Assembly (NCBI GenBank): GCA_002279355.1
Contig: NCBV01000004.1
Location: forward strand, 46,434-110,433
DNA from: Acidiphilium sp. 37-60-79
GTDB taxonomy: Bacteria; Pseudomonadota; Alphaproteobacteria; Acetobacterales; Acetobacteraceae
Length of the DNA stretch: 64,000 nt
Direction of reading: 5' to 3'
Part shown: positions 1 through 8,637 of the stretch, in pieces
How positions within the stretch are numbered: the first letter of the stretch is position 1
How the letters are laid out: each line of letters begins with the position of its first letter
Notes under the pieces: generated by a model
What the model was told of the DNA's origin: nothing
Seen by the model: only the letters and a program-made list of their open reading frames with translations
Databases searched by the model: none
Made by a program: the position numbers and the translations under genes

Positions 1-283
1 CCGCGACAGGGTGTGCTGGCGCTGGTCGATGACCGATAGCGAGCTCGATCGCGCCTGCATCGGCATGCAGGGCCGCGACACCGCTATGGAGCAGGCGCGC
101 CGCTTCGCCTAGGCCGGAAATACGGCCCATTTCGCCGACAATCTGCACGCCCAGGCTTGTGGCTGGCGGGGGGCGATTGGGGCGCGGAGCGGCAATGCGC
201 GAAGCGGTTTGCAACGCAGCGCGACGCAGGCGCTGCGGCACCAGACGCCACATGCGGTGCAGAAATGCCAGCCTCTCAGCCAT
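1..283 (-). CDS. Glycosyltransferase, N-terminal fragment (runs off the window)
   Basis: Open minus-strand frame starting at an ATG at 283 and running off the left edge. The start is well supported: reading into it is AGGAGT followed by a 5-base A-rich spacer. After a basic leader (RLAFLHRMWRLVPQRLRR) comes a segment with GVQIVGEMGRISGLGEAARL, which resembles the N-terminal GLGEAAR motif of many GT4-type glycosyltransferases. Only about 94 codons are visible, so catalytic residues cannot be checked. It diverges from the aspartoacylase-family gene with 83 bases between the starts. The family call is inference from this short motif. Confidence 0.55.
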   Translation of the reverse strand, partial: MAERLAFLHRMWRLVPQRLRRAALQTASRIAAPRPNRPPPATSLGVQIVGEMGRISGLGEAARLLHSGVAALHADAGAIELAIGHRPAPAHPVA

Positions 284-366
284 TTTTACTCCTATCCAAG
301 ACGATCGTTGATGGAATCGCACGACCGAGAGTTGCGAAGCCGCGATCTGTTGTTAAAGTAACCGGC

Positions 367-1440
367 ATGGCTGATGGAGACCAGGGGCTTTCAGAACCGG
401 CCGCACCGATGACCGTGGCATCGGCGGCGCGGGTGGAAACCGGTTCGGTGACCACCGAATGGGTGAATGCGACGCCGGATCAGGACATGGCGACGCTGAG
501 CGAGGCCCAAACGCTCCCGCATTTCACCGTCGCGCTCGATGCGCCCGATCTGTCGCCCTGGCGCGCCGGTAATTGCGGCGTGGAGGGGTTTTGGAGCTTC
601 GATGCGCCAAACCCAGGCCCGCATGTGGTGCTGATTGCCTTGATCCATGGCAATGAAATTGCCGGCGCGATTGCGCTGGAGGCGATGCTGCGCGCAGGTA
701 TGCGCCCGGTGCGCGGCCGCTTGACCATCGGCTTTGCCAATCTCGACGCCTATGAGCGGTTCGACCCGGCACGGCCGATTGCCTCACGCTTTATCGATGA
801 AGATATGAACCGGGTTTGGAGCCCGGCTTTGCTCGATGGGGCGCGCCGATCACGCGAGCTCGACCGCGCGCGGGCGATGCGCACCATCATCGAGAGTGCG
901 GACATGGTGCTCGATTTGCACTCGATGCTCTGGCCGTCCGAACCGCTGATGCTGTGCGGCTCGGGCGCACGCGGCAAGGCGCTGGCGCTCGCACTCGGCA
1001 CGCCCGATTTGGTGGTTGCCGATTCCGGCCATGCGGGCGGACGGCGCTTGATCGATTATCCGCGTTTCACCCATTCGATGAACGATGCAGCCTGTGTGCT
1101 GGTCGAAGCCGGTCAGCATTGGCTGGCGCCGACGGTTGCGCAAATGCAGGCAACCATTGCCGCCTTGCTGCGCCATAGCGGGCTGAGCGACGCGCCCCTC
1201 GCGCATCGTCCGCCGCCGCGCTTTGCCGAGGTGACCGAGCTGGTCACCGCGATGACCGACCGGTTTCAGTTCGCGCGCCGGTTTGCAGGGGGCGACATCA
1301 TTGCCCGCCGGGGCACGCTGATCGGGTATGATGGCGGGCGGGAAATTCGCACCCCGCATGATGATTGTTTGCTGATCATGCCAAGCCTATGGACCTCGCG
1401 GCTGCATACGGCGGTGCGGCTGGCGCGGTTCATTCGCTAA
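367..1440 (+). CDS. Succinylglutamate desuccinylase/aspartoacylase-family zinc hydrolase
   Basis: Predicted 357-residue zinc carboxypeptidase-fold amidohydrolase of the AstE/aspartoacylase family. The zinc-binding core is visible in ALIHGNEIAGAIALE (His and Glu ligands), followed by ANLDAYERFDP, the DEDMNRVW motif and LDLHSML, which carries the third zinc ligand. The C-terminal part has a small beta-type domain ending with LRHTAVRLARF-like sequence. The frame is open from 157, but residues before 367 look like read-through of the divergent gene's leader, so ATG 367 is preferred; ATG 409 is an alternative and neither has a strong ribosome site. Its 3' end overlaps the convergent ligase gene by 4 bases. 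The true substrate cannot be told from sequence: AstE works in arginine catabolism, but no ast genes are nearby. Confidence 0.8.
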   Translation: MADGDQGLSEPAAPMTVASAARVETGSVTTEWVNATPDQDMATLSEAQTLPHFTVALDAPDLSPWRAGNCGVEGFWSFDAPNPGPHVVLIALIHGNEIAGAIALEAMLRAGMRPVRGRLTIGFANLDAYERFDPARPIASRFIDEDMNRVWSPALLDGARRSRELDRARAMRTIIESADMVLDLHSMLWPSEPLMLCGSGARGKALALALGTPDLVVADSGHAGGRRLIDYPRFTHSMNDAACVLVEAGQHWLAPTVAQMQATIAALLRHSGLSDAPLAHRPPPRFAEVTELVTAMTDRFQFARRFAGGDIIARRGTLIGYDGGREIRTPHDDCLLIMPSLWTSRLHTAVRLARFIR

Positions 1441-3002
1441 CCCAAAAGCGCCTGCGCGGTCGCCAGCGTGTCGGCGTCGGCGGCTGATTTGTCGGGGCGC
1501 AGGCGCAAAATGCGCGGAAAACGGAGCGCAATGCCGGATTTATGGCGGGTTGAGCGCTGCGCCGCGTCAAAGCCGATTTCCAGCACAATGCCCGGCTCGA
1601 CCTCGCGCACCGGCCCGTAGCTCGCCACGGTATGAGTGCGAATCCAGTGATCGAGGCGGACAAGTTCGGCGTCGGTATAGCCGGAATAGGCTTTGCCCAC
1701 CGGCACCAAACGGCGATCCTCGGTCCAGACGCCGAATGTATAGTCCGAATAAAACGAGCTGCGTTTGCCATGGCCGCGCTGGGCATACATCAACACGCAA
1801 TCCAGGCTGAGCGGGTCGCGTTTCCATTTCCACCACAGGCCTTTGGGCCGCCCGCCAACATAGGGGCTGGCGCCGGCTTTGAGCATGAGCCCTTCGATGG
1901 CGTCGCGCCGCGCCTGATCGCGCAGCGCCGCGAGGTCGGCTGCGGCGCAAAACGGGATTTGCGGCGAGAGATCCATCATCGCGGGGTTGGTTGCAGCAAA
2001 CCAGGCTTCCAGTCGCGCCCGGCGCGCATCGAAGGGCAGTGCGCGCAGATCCTCAGCACCATCGAATAATATGTCATACAGCCGCACCGCGACCGGATAG
2101 GCCGCGCGTTGGCGCGCAGAGACGGTTTTACGATTGAGCCGCTGCTGCAAATCCGCGAACGGCGCCACCACCCCGTCGCGGATCACCAGCAATTCGCCAT
2201 CGAGCACCGCATGGAACGTCATTGCGCCGATAATCTCGGGGAAGCTCGCGGAAATATCATCGGCCCCGCGCGAATAAAGCCGCCGACCGCTGGGCGTGGC
2301 GGCGAGTTGCACGCGAATCCCGTCCCATTTCCATTCGGCGCGATAATCGGCCCAATTCAAGCTCGCTTGATCGGCTGCCTCCAGCGGGTGGGCCAACATT
2401 GGCGGGCGAAACATCGGGGTGGTGCCGGGTTCGGGCCGGGGCGCACGGCGCTCCAGCCAATCGAATAACGCCTGATAAGGTGGGGTCAGCCCATGCCAGA
2501 TTTCCTCGATCGCATCGATCTCCACGGAAAATTGCTGCGCTAGCGCCAATTTCGCCAAACGCAACGAGGCGCCGACGCGCAAGCCCCCGGTGAGCAGCTT
2601 GATCAAAGCGATGCGGGTGGACAGATCACTCTGATCGAGCCAAGCGCCGATCACGGCGGGAACGTCACTGCGCGGCAGGCTGCGCAATTGGGCGACGACG
2701 TGATCCAGAGCGGGCGGCGCGACCTCCCCCTGCGTTGGCCAGATCAGCGCGATGGTTTCCGCGAGATCACCGACAAAATCATAGGAGAGTGCAAATAAAG
2801 TCGGATCGACGCGGGTGGCGACCAATGCGCGCAGCATGGCTGGCTTGGCCCCCGGAAAATCGAGCGCGCCAGCAATCGCGGCGAGCGCGAAGCCACGTTC
2901 AGGATCAGGCCGATGGGCGAAAAAATCGGCAAGGAGCGTCATTTTCGCGTGGCGTCCTGTGGTGTAGAGCAACCGCTCCAGCAAGGTGGCAAAATCCTTC
3001 AT
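1437..3002 (-). CDS. ATP-dependent DNA ligase, ligase-associated cluster type
   Basis: 521-residue ATP-dependent DNA ligase of the bacterial PP_1105-like family. Residues 1-200 form a helical DNA-binding domain. The nucleotidyl-acceptor lysine is K225 in motif I (AEWKWDGIRVQ). Motif III is seen in AVLDGELLVI, motif IV in IEGLMLK and motif V in LWWKWKRD. A C-terminal OB fold follows (VGKAYSGYTDAEL, IVLEIGFDAAQRS, GIALRFPRI). It joins nicked DNA by a Lys-AMP intermediate and is separate from the NAD-dependent LigA. The upstream exonuclease gene overlaps it by 4 bases at the ATG. Together with the divergent helicase and phosphoesterase genes it forms the known four-gene Lig-Exo-Lhr-MPE repair cluster. 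Confidence 0.93.
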   Translation of the reverse strand: MKDFATLLERLLYTTGRHAKMTLLADFFAHRPDPERGFALAAIAGALDFPGAKPAMLRALVATRVDPTLFALSYDFVGDLAETIALIWPTQGEVAPPALDHVVAQLRSLPRSDVPAVIGAWLDQSDLSTRIALIKLLTGGLRVGASLRLAKLALAQQFSVEIDAIEEIWHGLTPPYQALFDWLERRAPRPEPGTTPMFRPPMLAHPLEAADQASLNWADYRAEWKWDGIRVQLAATPSGRRLYSRGADDISASFPEIIGAMTFHAVLDGELLVIRDGVVAPFADLQQRLNRKTVSARQRAAYPVAVRLYDILFDGAEDLRALPFDARRARLEAWFAATNPAMMDLSPQIPFCAAADLAALRDQARRDAIEGLMLKAGASPYVGGRPKGLWWKWKRDPLSLDCVLMYAQRGHGKRSSFYSDYTFGVWTEDRRLVPVGKAYSGYTDAELVRLDHWIRTHTVASYGPVREVEPGIVLEIGFDAAQRSTRHKSGIALRFPRILRLRPDKSAADADTLATAQALLG

Positions 3003-4018
3003 GCCACCTCGCCATCATCGCCATAGCCGATCAACGCCAACGCCCGGCCGCGCAGGCCGAGCAGGCCAAGCTGATGGATCAGCGCGGCTTCGGCGCCATG
3101 GGTGACCCAGATTTCCGGAGCCTCGGTTTGCGCGATGGTGTGCAATATCGCCGCCCAATCGGCATGATCGGAAATCACCAAGGGCAATTCCACCAAGCTG
3201 GCTTTGGCACGCTGGCGCACCCCCATCCAGCCGGAGGCGGCGGCAATCACCGGATCATCGAGCCGCCGCGCCCACCGATCCGCGATGGCCGAGGGCGGGG
3301 CGAGCACGATGGCGCCGTGCAGCGCCGATTTATCGGCAATAGTGGCCGGGCGCAGATCGCCCAGCCTCACACCGAAGTTTTCATAGAGCGCACATAATTT
3401 GACCAGCGCGCCATGGAGAAAAATCGGGGCATCATAGCCCGCCTGCCGCAAGAGCGCGATCAGCCTTTGGGTTTTGCCCAGGCCATAGGCGCCGATCAGA
3501 TGCGGGCGCTGGGGAAATAACGCGACCGAGGCGAGCAGACGGGCCATTTCATCCGTGGCGTTGGGGTGACGAAAAATCGGCAAGCCGAATGTGGCCTCCG
3601 TCACGAAGACATCACAAATCATCGGCTCGAATGGCGCGCAGGTTGGGTCCGGCTGGCGCTTGTAATCGCCCGAGATCACGACACGGCTGCCCTGGTAATC
3701 GAGCACGATTTGGCACGACCCCAGCACATGCCCGGCTGGAACAAAGCGAATATCCACGTCATTGACGCGAATCCGTTCACCGGGGATTGCGGCTTGCTGG
3801 ATGGTACCCGCTTTGCCCTCCGCCATGCGCACCTGCATGATTGCCAGCGTCTCGGCGCTCGCGAGCACATGGGCGTGACCGGGGCGGGCATGATCGGCAT
3901 GACCATGGGTGATCAGCGCGCGGTCGACCGCGCGGGTCGGATCGATGAAAAATCCGCCGGGGAGACAAAATAGCCCCTCGGGGCGGGGTTGCAGCCAGGT
4001 CGAAGGGTGCGGCGCCAT
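2999..4018 (-). CDS. DNA-ligase-associated beta-CASP/MBL exonuclease
   Basis: 339-residue metallo-beta-lactamase-fold nuclease. The metal site is ALITHGHADHARPGH (motif 2) near residue 35, with GHVLGSCQI and VISGDYKR further in, VTEATFGLP and the C-terminal VISDHADW and VTHGAEAAL histidines typical of beta-CASP proteins. Known relatives in the ligase-associated cluster are metal-dependent DNA exonucleases. It is translationally joined to the ligase (ATG overlaps the next start region by 4 bases) and diverges from the helicase gene across a very short gap (14 to 53 bases depending on the helicase start). The start at ATG 4018 has only a weak ribosome site. Confidence 0.9.
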   Translation of the reverse strand: MAPHPSTWLQPRPEGLFCLPGGFFIDPTRAVDRALITHGHADHARPGHAHVLASAETLAIMQVRMAEGKAGTIQQAAIPGERIRVNDVDIRFVPAGHVLGSCQIVLDYQGSRVVISGDYKRQPDPTCAPFEPMICDVFVTEATFGLPIFRHPNATDEMARLLASVALFPQRPHLIGAYGLGKTQRLIALLRQAGYDAPIFLHGALVKLCALYENFGVRLGDLRPATIADKSALHGAIVLAPPSAIADRWARRLDDPVIAAASGWMGVRQRAKASLVELPLVISDHADWAAILHTIAQTEAPEIWVTHGAEAALIHQLGLLGLRGRALALIGYGDDGEVA

Positions 4019-4071
4019 GCTGCTATCATGGGTTGGATTGCAGCTTTCGCAAAGCCTGCCATCTTAATTGG

Positions 4072-6528
4072 GTGATTGCCCTACCGCCCCGCTTTGCTGA
4101 TTGGTTTGCCGAACGTGGCTGGCGCGTGCGCGACCATCAGCTTGCGGTCATGCAGGCGGTGCGAGCCGGGCAACATGCGTTGCTGATTGCGCCGACCGGC
4201 GGCGGCAAAACCCTGGCCGGGTTTTTGCCGAGCCTGACCGAGCTTGCGCATACGCCAACGGAGCATCTCCACACGCTCTATATCAGCCCGCTCAAGGCGC
4301 TGGCCACCGATATTGCCCGCAATTTGCAAGCGCCGATCCGCGAGATGGATCTGCCGATCCGGGTGGAAACCCGCAGCGGCGATACGCCAGCCAATCGCCG
4401 GGCGCGGCAGCGCGATCGCCCGCCGCATTTGTTATTGACCACGCCGGAAAGCTTGGCGCTTCTCCTTTATGCGCCGGGTGCCGCTGATTATTTTGCCGGG
4501 CTGCGGATGATCGTGATCGATGAGGTGCATGCATTGGCTGGCACTAAGCGGGGTGATCAGCTTGCGCTGTGTTTAGCGCGGCTCAGCATGCTGGCACCCG
4601 CCGCACGGCGGATCGGGCTATCGGCGACCATCGCGCATCCGGACGCGATGCAGCGCTGGCTCTCACCCGATGGGCGCGGGTCAGAAACCACGTTGATCAC
4701 CGGGGCCGCCGGATCAGCGCCGGTGATCGAGATGCTGGTCGCACCGGTGCGGATGCCTTGGGCCGGGCATATGGGGCTGATGGCGGCGGGGGCGATTTTG
4801 GAGCGGATTAAGGCGGCGCGGATGAGTATTGTGTTCGTCAATACCCGTGCGCAGGCCGAGCTGATGTTCGAGGCGCTCTGGCGGCATAATGACGACACCA
4901 TCCCGATTGCGCTGCATCATGGCAGCCTCGCGGTCGAGCAACGGCGGCGGGTCGAGGCGGCGATGGCGAATGGGGCGTTACGCGCCGTGGTGGCAACCTC
5001 CTCGCTTGATTTGGGGATCGATTGGGCAGCGGTTGATCAGGTGATCCAGGTCGCCGCACCGAAAGGCGTCTCGCGGCTGATGCAGCGTTTGGGCCGCGCC
5101 AATCACCGGCTGGATGAAGCCTCGCATGCGCTGCTGGTGCCGGCCAACCGCTTTGAGGTGCTCGAATGCGTGGCGGCGATGGCCAGTGCGGCGGCGGGGG
5201 AGTTGGACGGCGAGCCGCCGCGCCCTGGTGCACTTGATGTGTTGGCCCAGCATATTTTGGGCTGCGCGTGCGCGGGGCCGTTTCATCCGGATGCGCTATT
5301 TGCCGAGATTAGCCGTGCCGCCCCCTATGCAGACCTGGCGCGGACCGATTTTGACGATGTGCTGCGCTATGTCGAGGATGGTGGCTACGCACTCGCCGCC
5401 TATGAGCGCTACCGGAAATTATTTCGTGATGCGGCAGGCCTGGTGCACGTGATGAACCAAAAAGTGGTCCGGCAGTGCCGGATGAATCTCGGCACCATTG
5501 TTGAGGCGCCGACGCTGAAATTGCGGCTGGGGCATGAGCGCGGGCCGATGCTGGGCGAGGTTGAGGAATATTTCGCGGCCATGCTGCGCCCGGGCGATAC
5601 GTTTTTATTTGCGGGGCGGCGGCTGAATTTTGTTGGCTTACGCGAGACCAGCCTGATCGCGGTGGACGGGGGCGTCGGCGAGCCGAAAATCCCCGCTTAT
5701 ATGGGCGGGCGCATGCCGCTTTCGACCCATTTGGCGGATCGCGTGCGGGCCCTGCTGCAGCGGCGGGCCGATTGGGATCAATTGCCCGCGCCGGTGCGCG
5801 AATGGCTGGAGATGCAGGCTTTGCGCTCGGAATTGCCTGGCGAGGCCAATTTATTGGTGGAAAGCTTTCCGCGTGGTGGGCGCTGGTATTTGGTCGCTTA
5901 TTGCTTTGAAGGGCGGCAAGCGCATCAGGCGCTGGGCATGTTACTGACACGCCGGATGGAGCGGTTTGGCGATCAGCCTTTGGGCTTCGTTGCCACCGAT
6001 TATGTGCTGGGCATTTGGAGCGCCCGCCCGCCGCAGGATATTGCGCGATTATTCGCACCCGACCTGCTGGGGGATGATTTGGAGGAATGGCTGGCGGAGA
6101 GTGCGATGCTCAAGCGCAGCTTTCGCGCCGTCGCGGTTATCGCAGGATTAATCGAGCGGCTGCATCCCGGCGGCGAACGCAACCGTAGACAGATCACGAT
6201 CAATACCGATCTCATATACGATGTGCTGCGCAAACATGAACCTGACCATATTCTGCTCCGCGCCACCCGCGCCGATGCCGCGCACGGGCTGGTTGATCTT
6301 AGCCGGATCGCCGGGATGCTCAACCGCATCCAGGGCCGGATTACGCACCGGGCCCTTCCGCGCGTCTCGCCGCTCGCGGTGCCGGTGTTGCTGGAGATTG
6401 GCCGCGAGCCGATCAGCGGGCTCAGCGCCGAGGAAGCGCTGCTCAACGAGGCCGCCGCCTTGGTCGCGGAATGTTTCAATGATCCACAAGCCGACCCCGC
6501 ACCCCTGGCGCTGCGGGCCGCGATGTGA
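4072..6528 (+). CDS. Ligase-associated DEXH helicase (Lhr-core type)
   Basis: About 818-residue superfamily 2 helicase of the Lhr-core family. Walker A is LLIAPTGGGKTLAGF, motif Ia SPLKALATDI, motif II VIDEVHAL (DEVH), motif III LSATIAH, and motif VI lies around LMQRLGRANHRLDE. The Lhr winged-helix and C-terminal core follow (MNQKVVRQCRMNLGTIVE, AYMGGRMPLSTHLADRVR). It is a 3'-5' ATP-dependent helicase acting with the neighbouring ligase, exonuclease and phosphoesterase in nucleic-acid repair. GTG 4072 (VIALPPRFADWF) is chosen as the likely start because homologues begin just before PxxFxxWF; TTG 4033 in the same frame cannot be excluded. The phosphoesterase gene starts 13 bases downstream. 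Confidence 0.9.
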   Translation: MIALPPRFADWFAERGWRVRDHQLAVMQAVRAGQHALLIAPTGGGKTLAGFLPSLTELAHTPTEHLHTLYISPLKALATDIARNLQAPIREMDLPIRVETRSGDTPANRRARQRDRPPHLLLTTPESLALLLYAPGAADYFAGLRMIVIDEVHALAGTKRGDQLALCLARLSMLAPAARRIGLSATIAHPDAMQRWLSPDGRGSETTLITGAAGSAPVIEMLVAPVRMPWAGHMGLMAAGAILERIKAARMSIVFVNTRAQAELMFEALWRHNDDTIPIALHHGSLAVEQRRRVEAAMANGALRAVVATSSLDLGIDWAAVDQVIQVAAPKGVSRLMQRLGRANHRLDEASHALLVPANRFEVLECVAAMASAAAGELDGEPPRPGALDVLAQHILGCACAGPFHPDALFAEISRAAPYADLARTDFDDVLRYVEDGGYALAAYERYRKLFRDAAGLVHVMNQKVVRQCRMNLGTIVEAPTLKLRLGHERGPMLGEVEEYFAAMLRPGDTFLFAGRRLNFVGLRETSLIAVDGGVGEPKIPAYMGGRMPLSTHLADRVRALLQRRADWDQLPAPVREWLEMQALRSELPGEANLLVESFPRGGRWYLVAYCFEGRQAHQALGMLLTRRMERFGDQPLGFVATDYVLGIWSARPPQDIARLFAPDLLGDDLEEWLAESAMLKRSFRAVAVIAGLIERLHPGGERNRRQITINTDLIYDVLRKHEPDHILLRATRADAAHGLVDLSRIAGMLNRIQGRITHRALPRVSPLAVPVLLEIGREPISGLSAEEALLNEAAALVAECFNDPQADPAPLALRAAM

Positions 6529-6541
6529 AATTGACCAATCG

Positions 6542-7219
6542 ATGAATGCTGCGCCCCTCCATCGTGCCGGTCACCGGTTTTTGTTCGACCCGGCGGGGGT
6601 AGTGTTTTGGCCCGCGCAAAAAACCCTGATCGTCGCCGATTTGCATTTGGAAAAAGCCTCTGCCGGGGCCGTGCGCGGTCAGCTCGTGCCGCCTTATGAT
6701 AGCCGCACCACGCTCGACCGGCTGGCGCGCCTCGTGCGGCGTTACGCGCCGGAGACGATCATCGCACTCGGCGATTCGTTTCACGATACTGCCGGGCGCA
6801 GCCGGATGGCGGCTGAGGATGAAGCCCGGCTGGCACGGCTGGAGGCGGCGCATAAGGTGGTATGGATTGCCGGAAATCATGATCCGCAGGCATCGTCGCC
6901 GAGCGAATGGATGATCGACACCGTTACCCTCCGCCATCAAGCGGCGAGGGTAACGCCAGGTTCGATCGAGTTTTCCGGACATTTTCATCCCAAAGCGAGC
7001 ATCATCACGCGTGCGGCGCGAATTACCCGCCCCTGCTTTGTGGTCGATCATCAGCGGGTGGTTCTGCCGAGTTTCGGCGCTTATACGGGCGGGCTTGATG
7101 TTACCGCCGCACCGATCCGCAGCCTATTTTCGCGGGGTGGTCAGGTATTGTTGCTCGGCGCGGACCGATTACATGGCTTTGCGCTGGCCGATGCCGCGCG
7201 TGCGGCGCGGGCGGCGTGA
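6542..7219 (+). CDS. Ligase-associated metallophosphoesterase
   Basis: 225-residue calcineurin-like phosphoesterase of the DNA-ligase-associated (MPE) type. All metal-binding motifs are present: VADLHLEK (D-x-H), ALGDSFHD (GD), AGNHDPQ (GNHD) and SGHFHPKA (GHxH). Known members of this cluster are manganese-dependent DNA nucleases or phosphodiesterases. The frame is open further upstream inside the helicase gene in another phase; ATG 6542 (MNAAPLHRAG) is the natural start, 13 bases after the helicase stop. Its TGA overlaps the photolyase ATG by one base, so translation of the repair genes and the photolyase is likely coupled. Confidence 0.92.
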   Translation: MNAAPLHRAGHRFLFDPAGVVFWPAQKTLIVADLHLEKASAGAVRGQLVPPYDSRTTLDRLARLVRRYAPETIIALGDSFHDTAGRSRMAAEDEARLARLEAAHKVVWIAGNHDPQASSPSEWMIDTVTLRHQAARVTPGSIEFSGHFHPKASIITRAARITRPCFVVDHQRVVLPSFGAYTGGLDVTAAPIRSLFSRGGQVLLLGADRLHGFALADAARAARAA

Positions 7220-8637
7220 TGGCGACATCGCTGGTCTGGCTGCGCAATGATTTGCGCCTTGCCGATAACCCCGCTCTGGCCGCCGGTTTGGCGGGCGGGC
7301 CGGTGGCGTTGGTTTATGTGCTGGACCCGGCTGCGCGCTGGGGTGGCGCGTCGCTATGGTGGCTGCATCAATCGCTCGACCGGCTGGGCGCGGATATCGC
7401 CGCGCGCGGCGGGCAGTTGGTGCTCCGGCGTGGCGATTCCCGGCAGATCATCCCGGCTTTGGCGCAGGAACTTGGCGCAACGACCGTGCAGGCTGGGCGG
7501 GCGCATGAGCCGTATTTGCGCGAGATTGATCGTGACGTCGCCGCCTCCTTGCACGCCATCGGGATTGAGTTTCAGCGCCATCGTTCCGCCTTGGCGCTGG
7601 CGCCGGAGGCGGTGCTGAACCAAGCGGGCGGCGTGTATGGGGTTTATACGCCGTTTTCACGGGCATGTTTCGAGAAATTCACGCCACGCCCGCCGATTCC
7701 AGCCCCTGCCCGCCTCGCTCAGCTCGGGCCGATCGCGAGCGATGATCTGGCCGATTGGGGTTTGCTGCCAAGCGCGCCGGATTGGGCGGGCGGGCTGCGC
7801 GCCGCTTGGCAGCCCGGTGAGGCGGGCGCGCAGGCGCAACTCGCCGCCTTTGGGGCCGGGCGGCTTGATCAATATGATTTGACCCGCAATCAGCCGGGCA
7901 TTCCCGGCACCTCGATGCTGTCGCCGCATTTGCATTGGGGCGAAATCGCGATTGATGCGGTTTGGCGCACGGCGGACGCGCTGCCCACCCCCCGCCATGA
8001 GGGCAAACAGCATTATTTGAAGGAATTGCTGTGGCGCGAATTCGCCGCCTATTTGCTCTGGCATCACCCAAGCTTAGCGAGCGCGCCGATGCGCGCTGAA
8101 TTCGAGCAGGTGGCTTGGCGCGATGCACCTTCAGAGCTGCGCGCCTGGCAGCGCGGTATGACTGGCGTGCCGATTATTGATGCGGGCATGCGCCAACTTT
8201 GGCAAACCGGCTGGCTGCACAATCGGGTGCGCATGATTGTTGCATCCTACCTGATCAAACATTTGCTCATTCCCTGGCAAACGGGGGCTGCGTGGTTTTG
8301 GGATACGCTGGTCGATGCCGATCACGCCTCTAACGCCGCGTCATGGCAATGGGTGGCGGGATCGGGCGCTGATGCCGCGCCATATTTCCGAATTTTCAAT
8401 CCGGTGCTGCAAGGCGCCAAATTCGACCCTGATGGCGCCTATGTACGCCGCTTCGTGCCGGAGTTGGCGCGCCTGCCCGATGCGCATATCCATGCGCCGT
8501 GGGAGGCGCCCGCAATGGTGCTGCAGGCCGCCGGCGTGGTGCTGGGCGAAAATTACCCGCAACCGCTGGTGGATTTGAAATATGGCCGTGAGCGTGCGCT
8601 CGCCGCCTTCAAAATTTTGGGAAAAAATGCGGCATGA
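7219..8637 (+). CDS. phrB: Deoxyribodipyrimidine photolyase
   Basis: 472-residue class I CPD photolyase. The N-terminal antenna domain begins SLVWLRNDLRLADNPALAAG. The FAD-binding C-terminal half contains TSMLSPHLHWGEIA, YLKELLWREFAAYLLWHHP, TGVPIIDAGMRQLWQTGWLHNR and DADHASNAASWQWVAGSG, all canonical. It uses blue light and reduced FAD to split pyrimidine dimers. ATG 7219 overlaps the stop of the phosphoesterase (TGATG); a GTG directly before it is the alternative start. The stop overlaps the next gene by ATGA. Being wired between repair nucleases and lipid-modifying genes is notable. Confidence 0.95.
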   Translation: MATSLVWLRNDLRLADNPALAAGLAGGPVALVYVLDPAARWGGASLWWLHQSLDRLGADIAARGGQLVLRRGDSRQIIPALAQELGATTVQAGRAHEPYLREIDRDVAASLHAIGIEFQRHRSALALAPEAVLNQAGGVYGVYTPFSRACFEKFTPRPPIPAPARLAQLGPIASDDLADWGLLPSAPDWAGGLRAAWQPGEAGAQAQLAAFGAGRLDQYDLTRNQPGIPGTSMLSPHLHWGEIAIDAVWRTADALPTPRHEGKQHYLKELLWREFAAYLLWHHPSLASAPMRAEFEQVAWRDAPSELRAWQRGMTGVPIIDAGMRQLWQTGWLHNRVRMIVASYLIKHLLIPWQTGAAWFWDTLVDADHASNAASWQWVAGSGADAAPYFRIFNPVLQGAKFDPDGAYVRRFVPELARLPDAHIHAPWEAPAMVLQAAGVVLGENYPQPLVDLKYGRERALAAFKILGKNAA

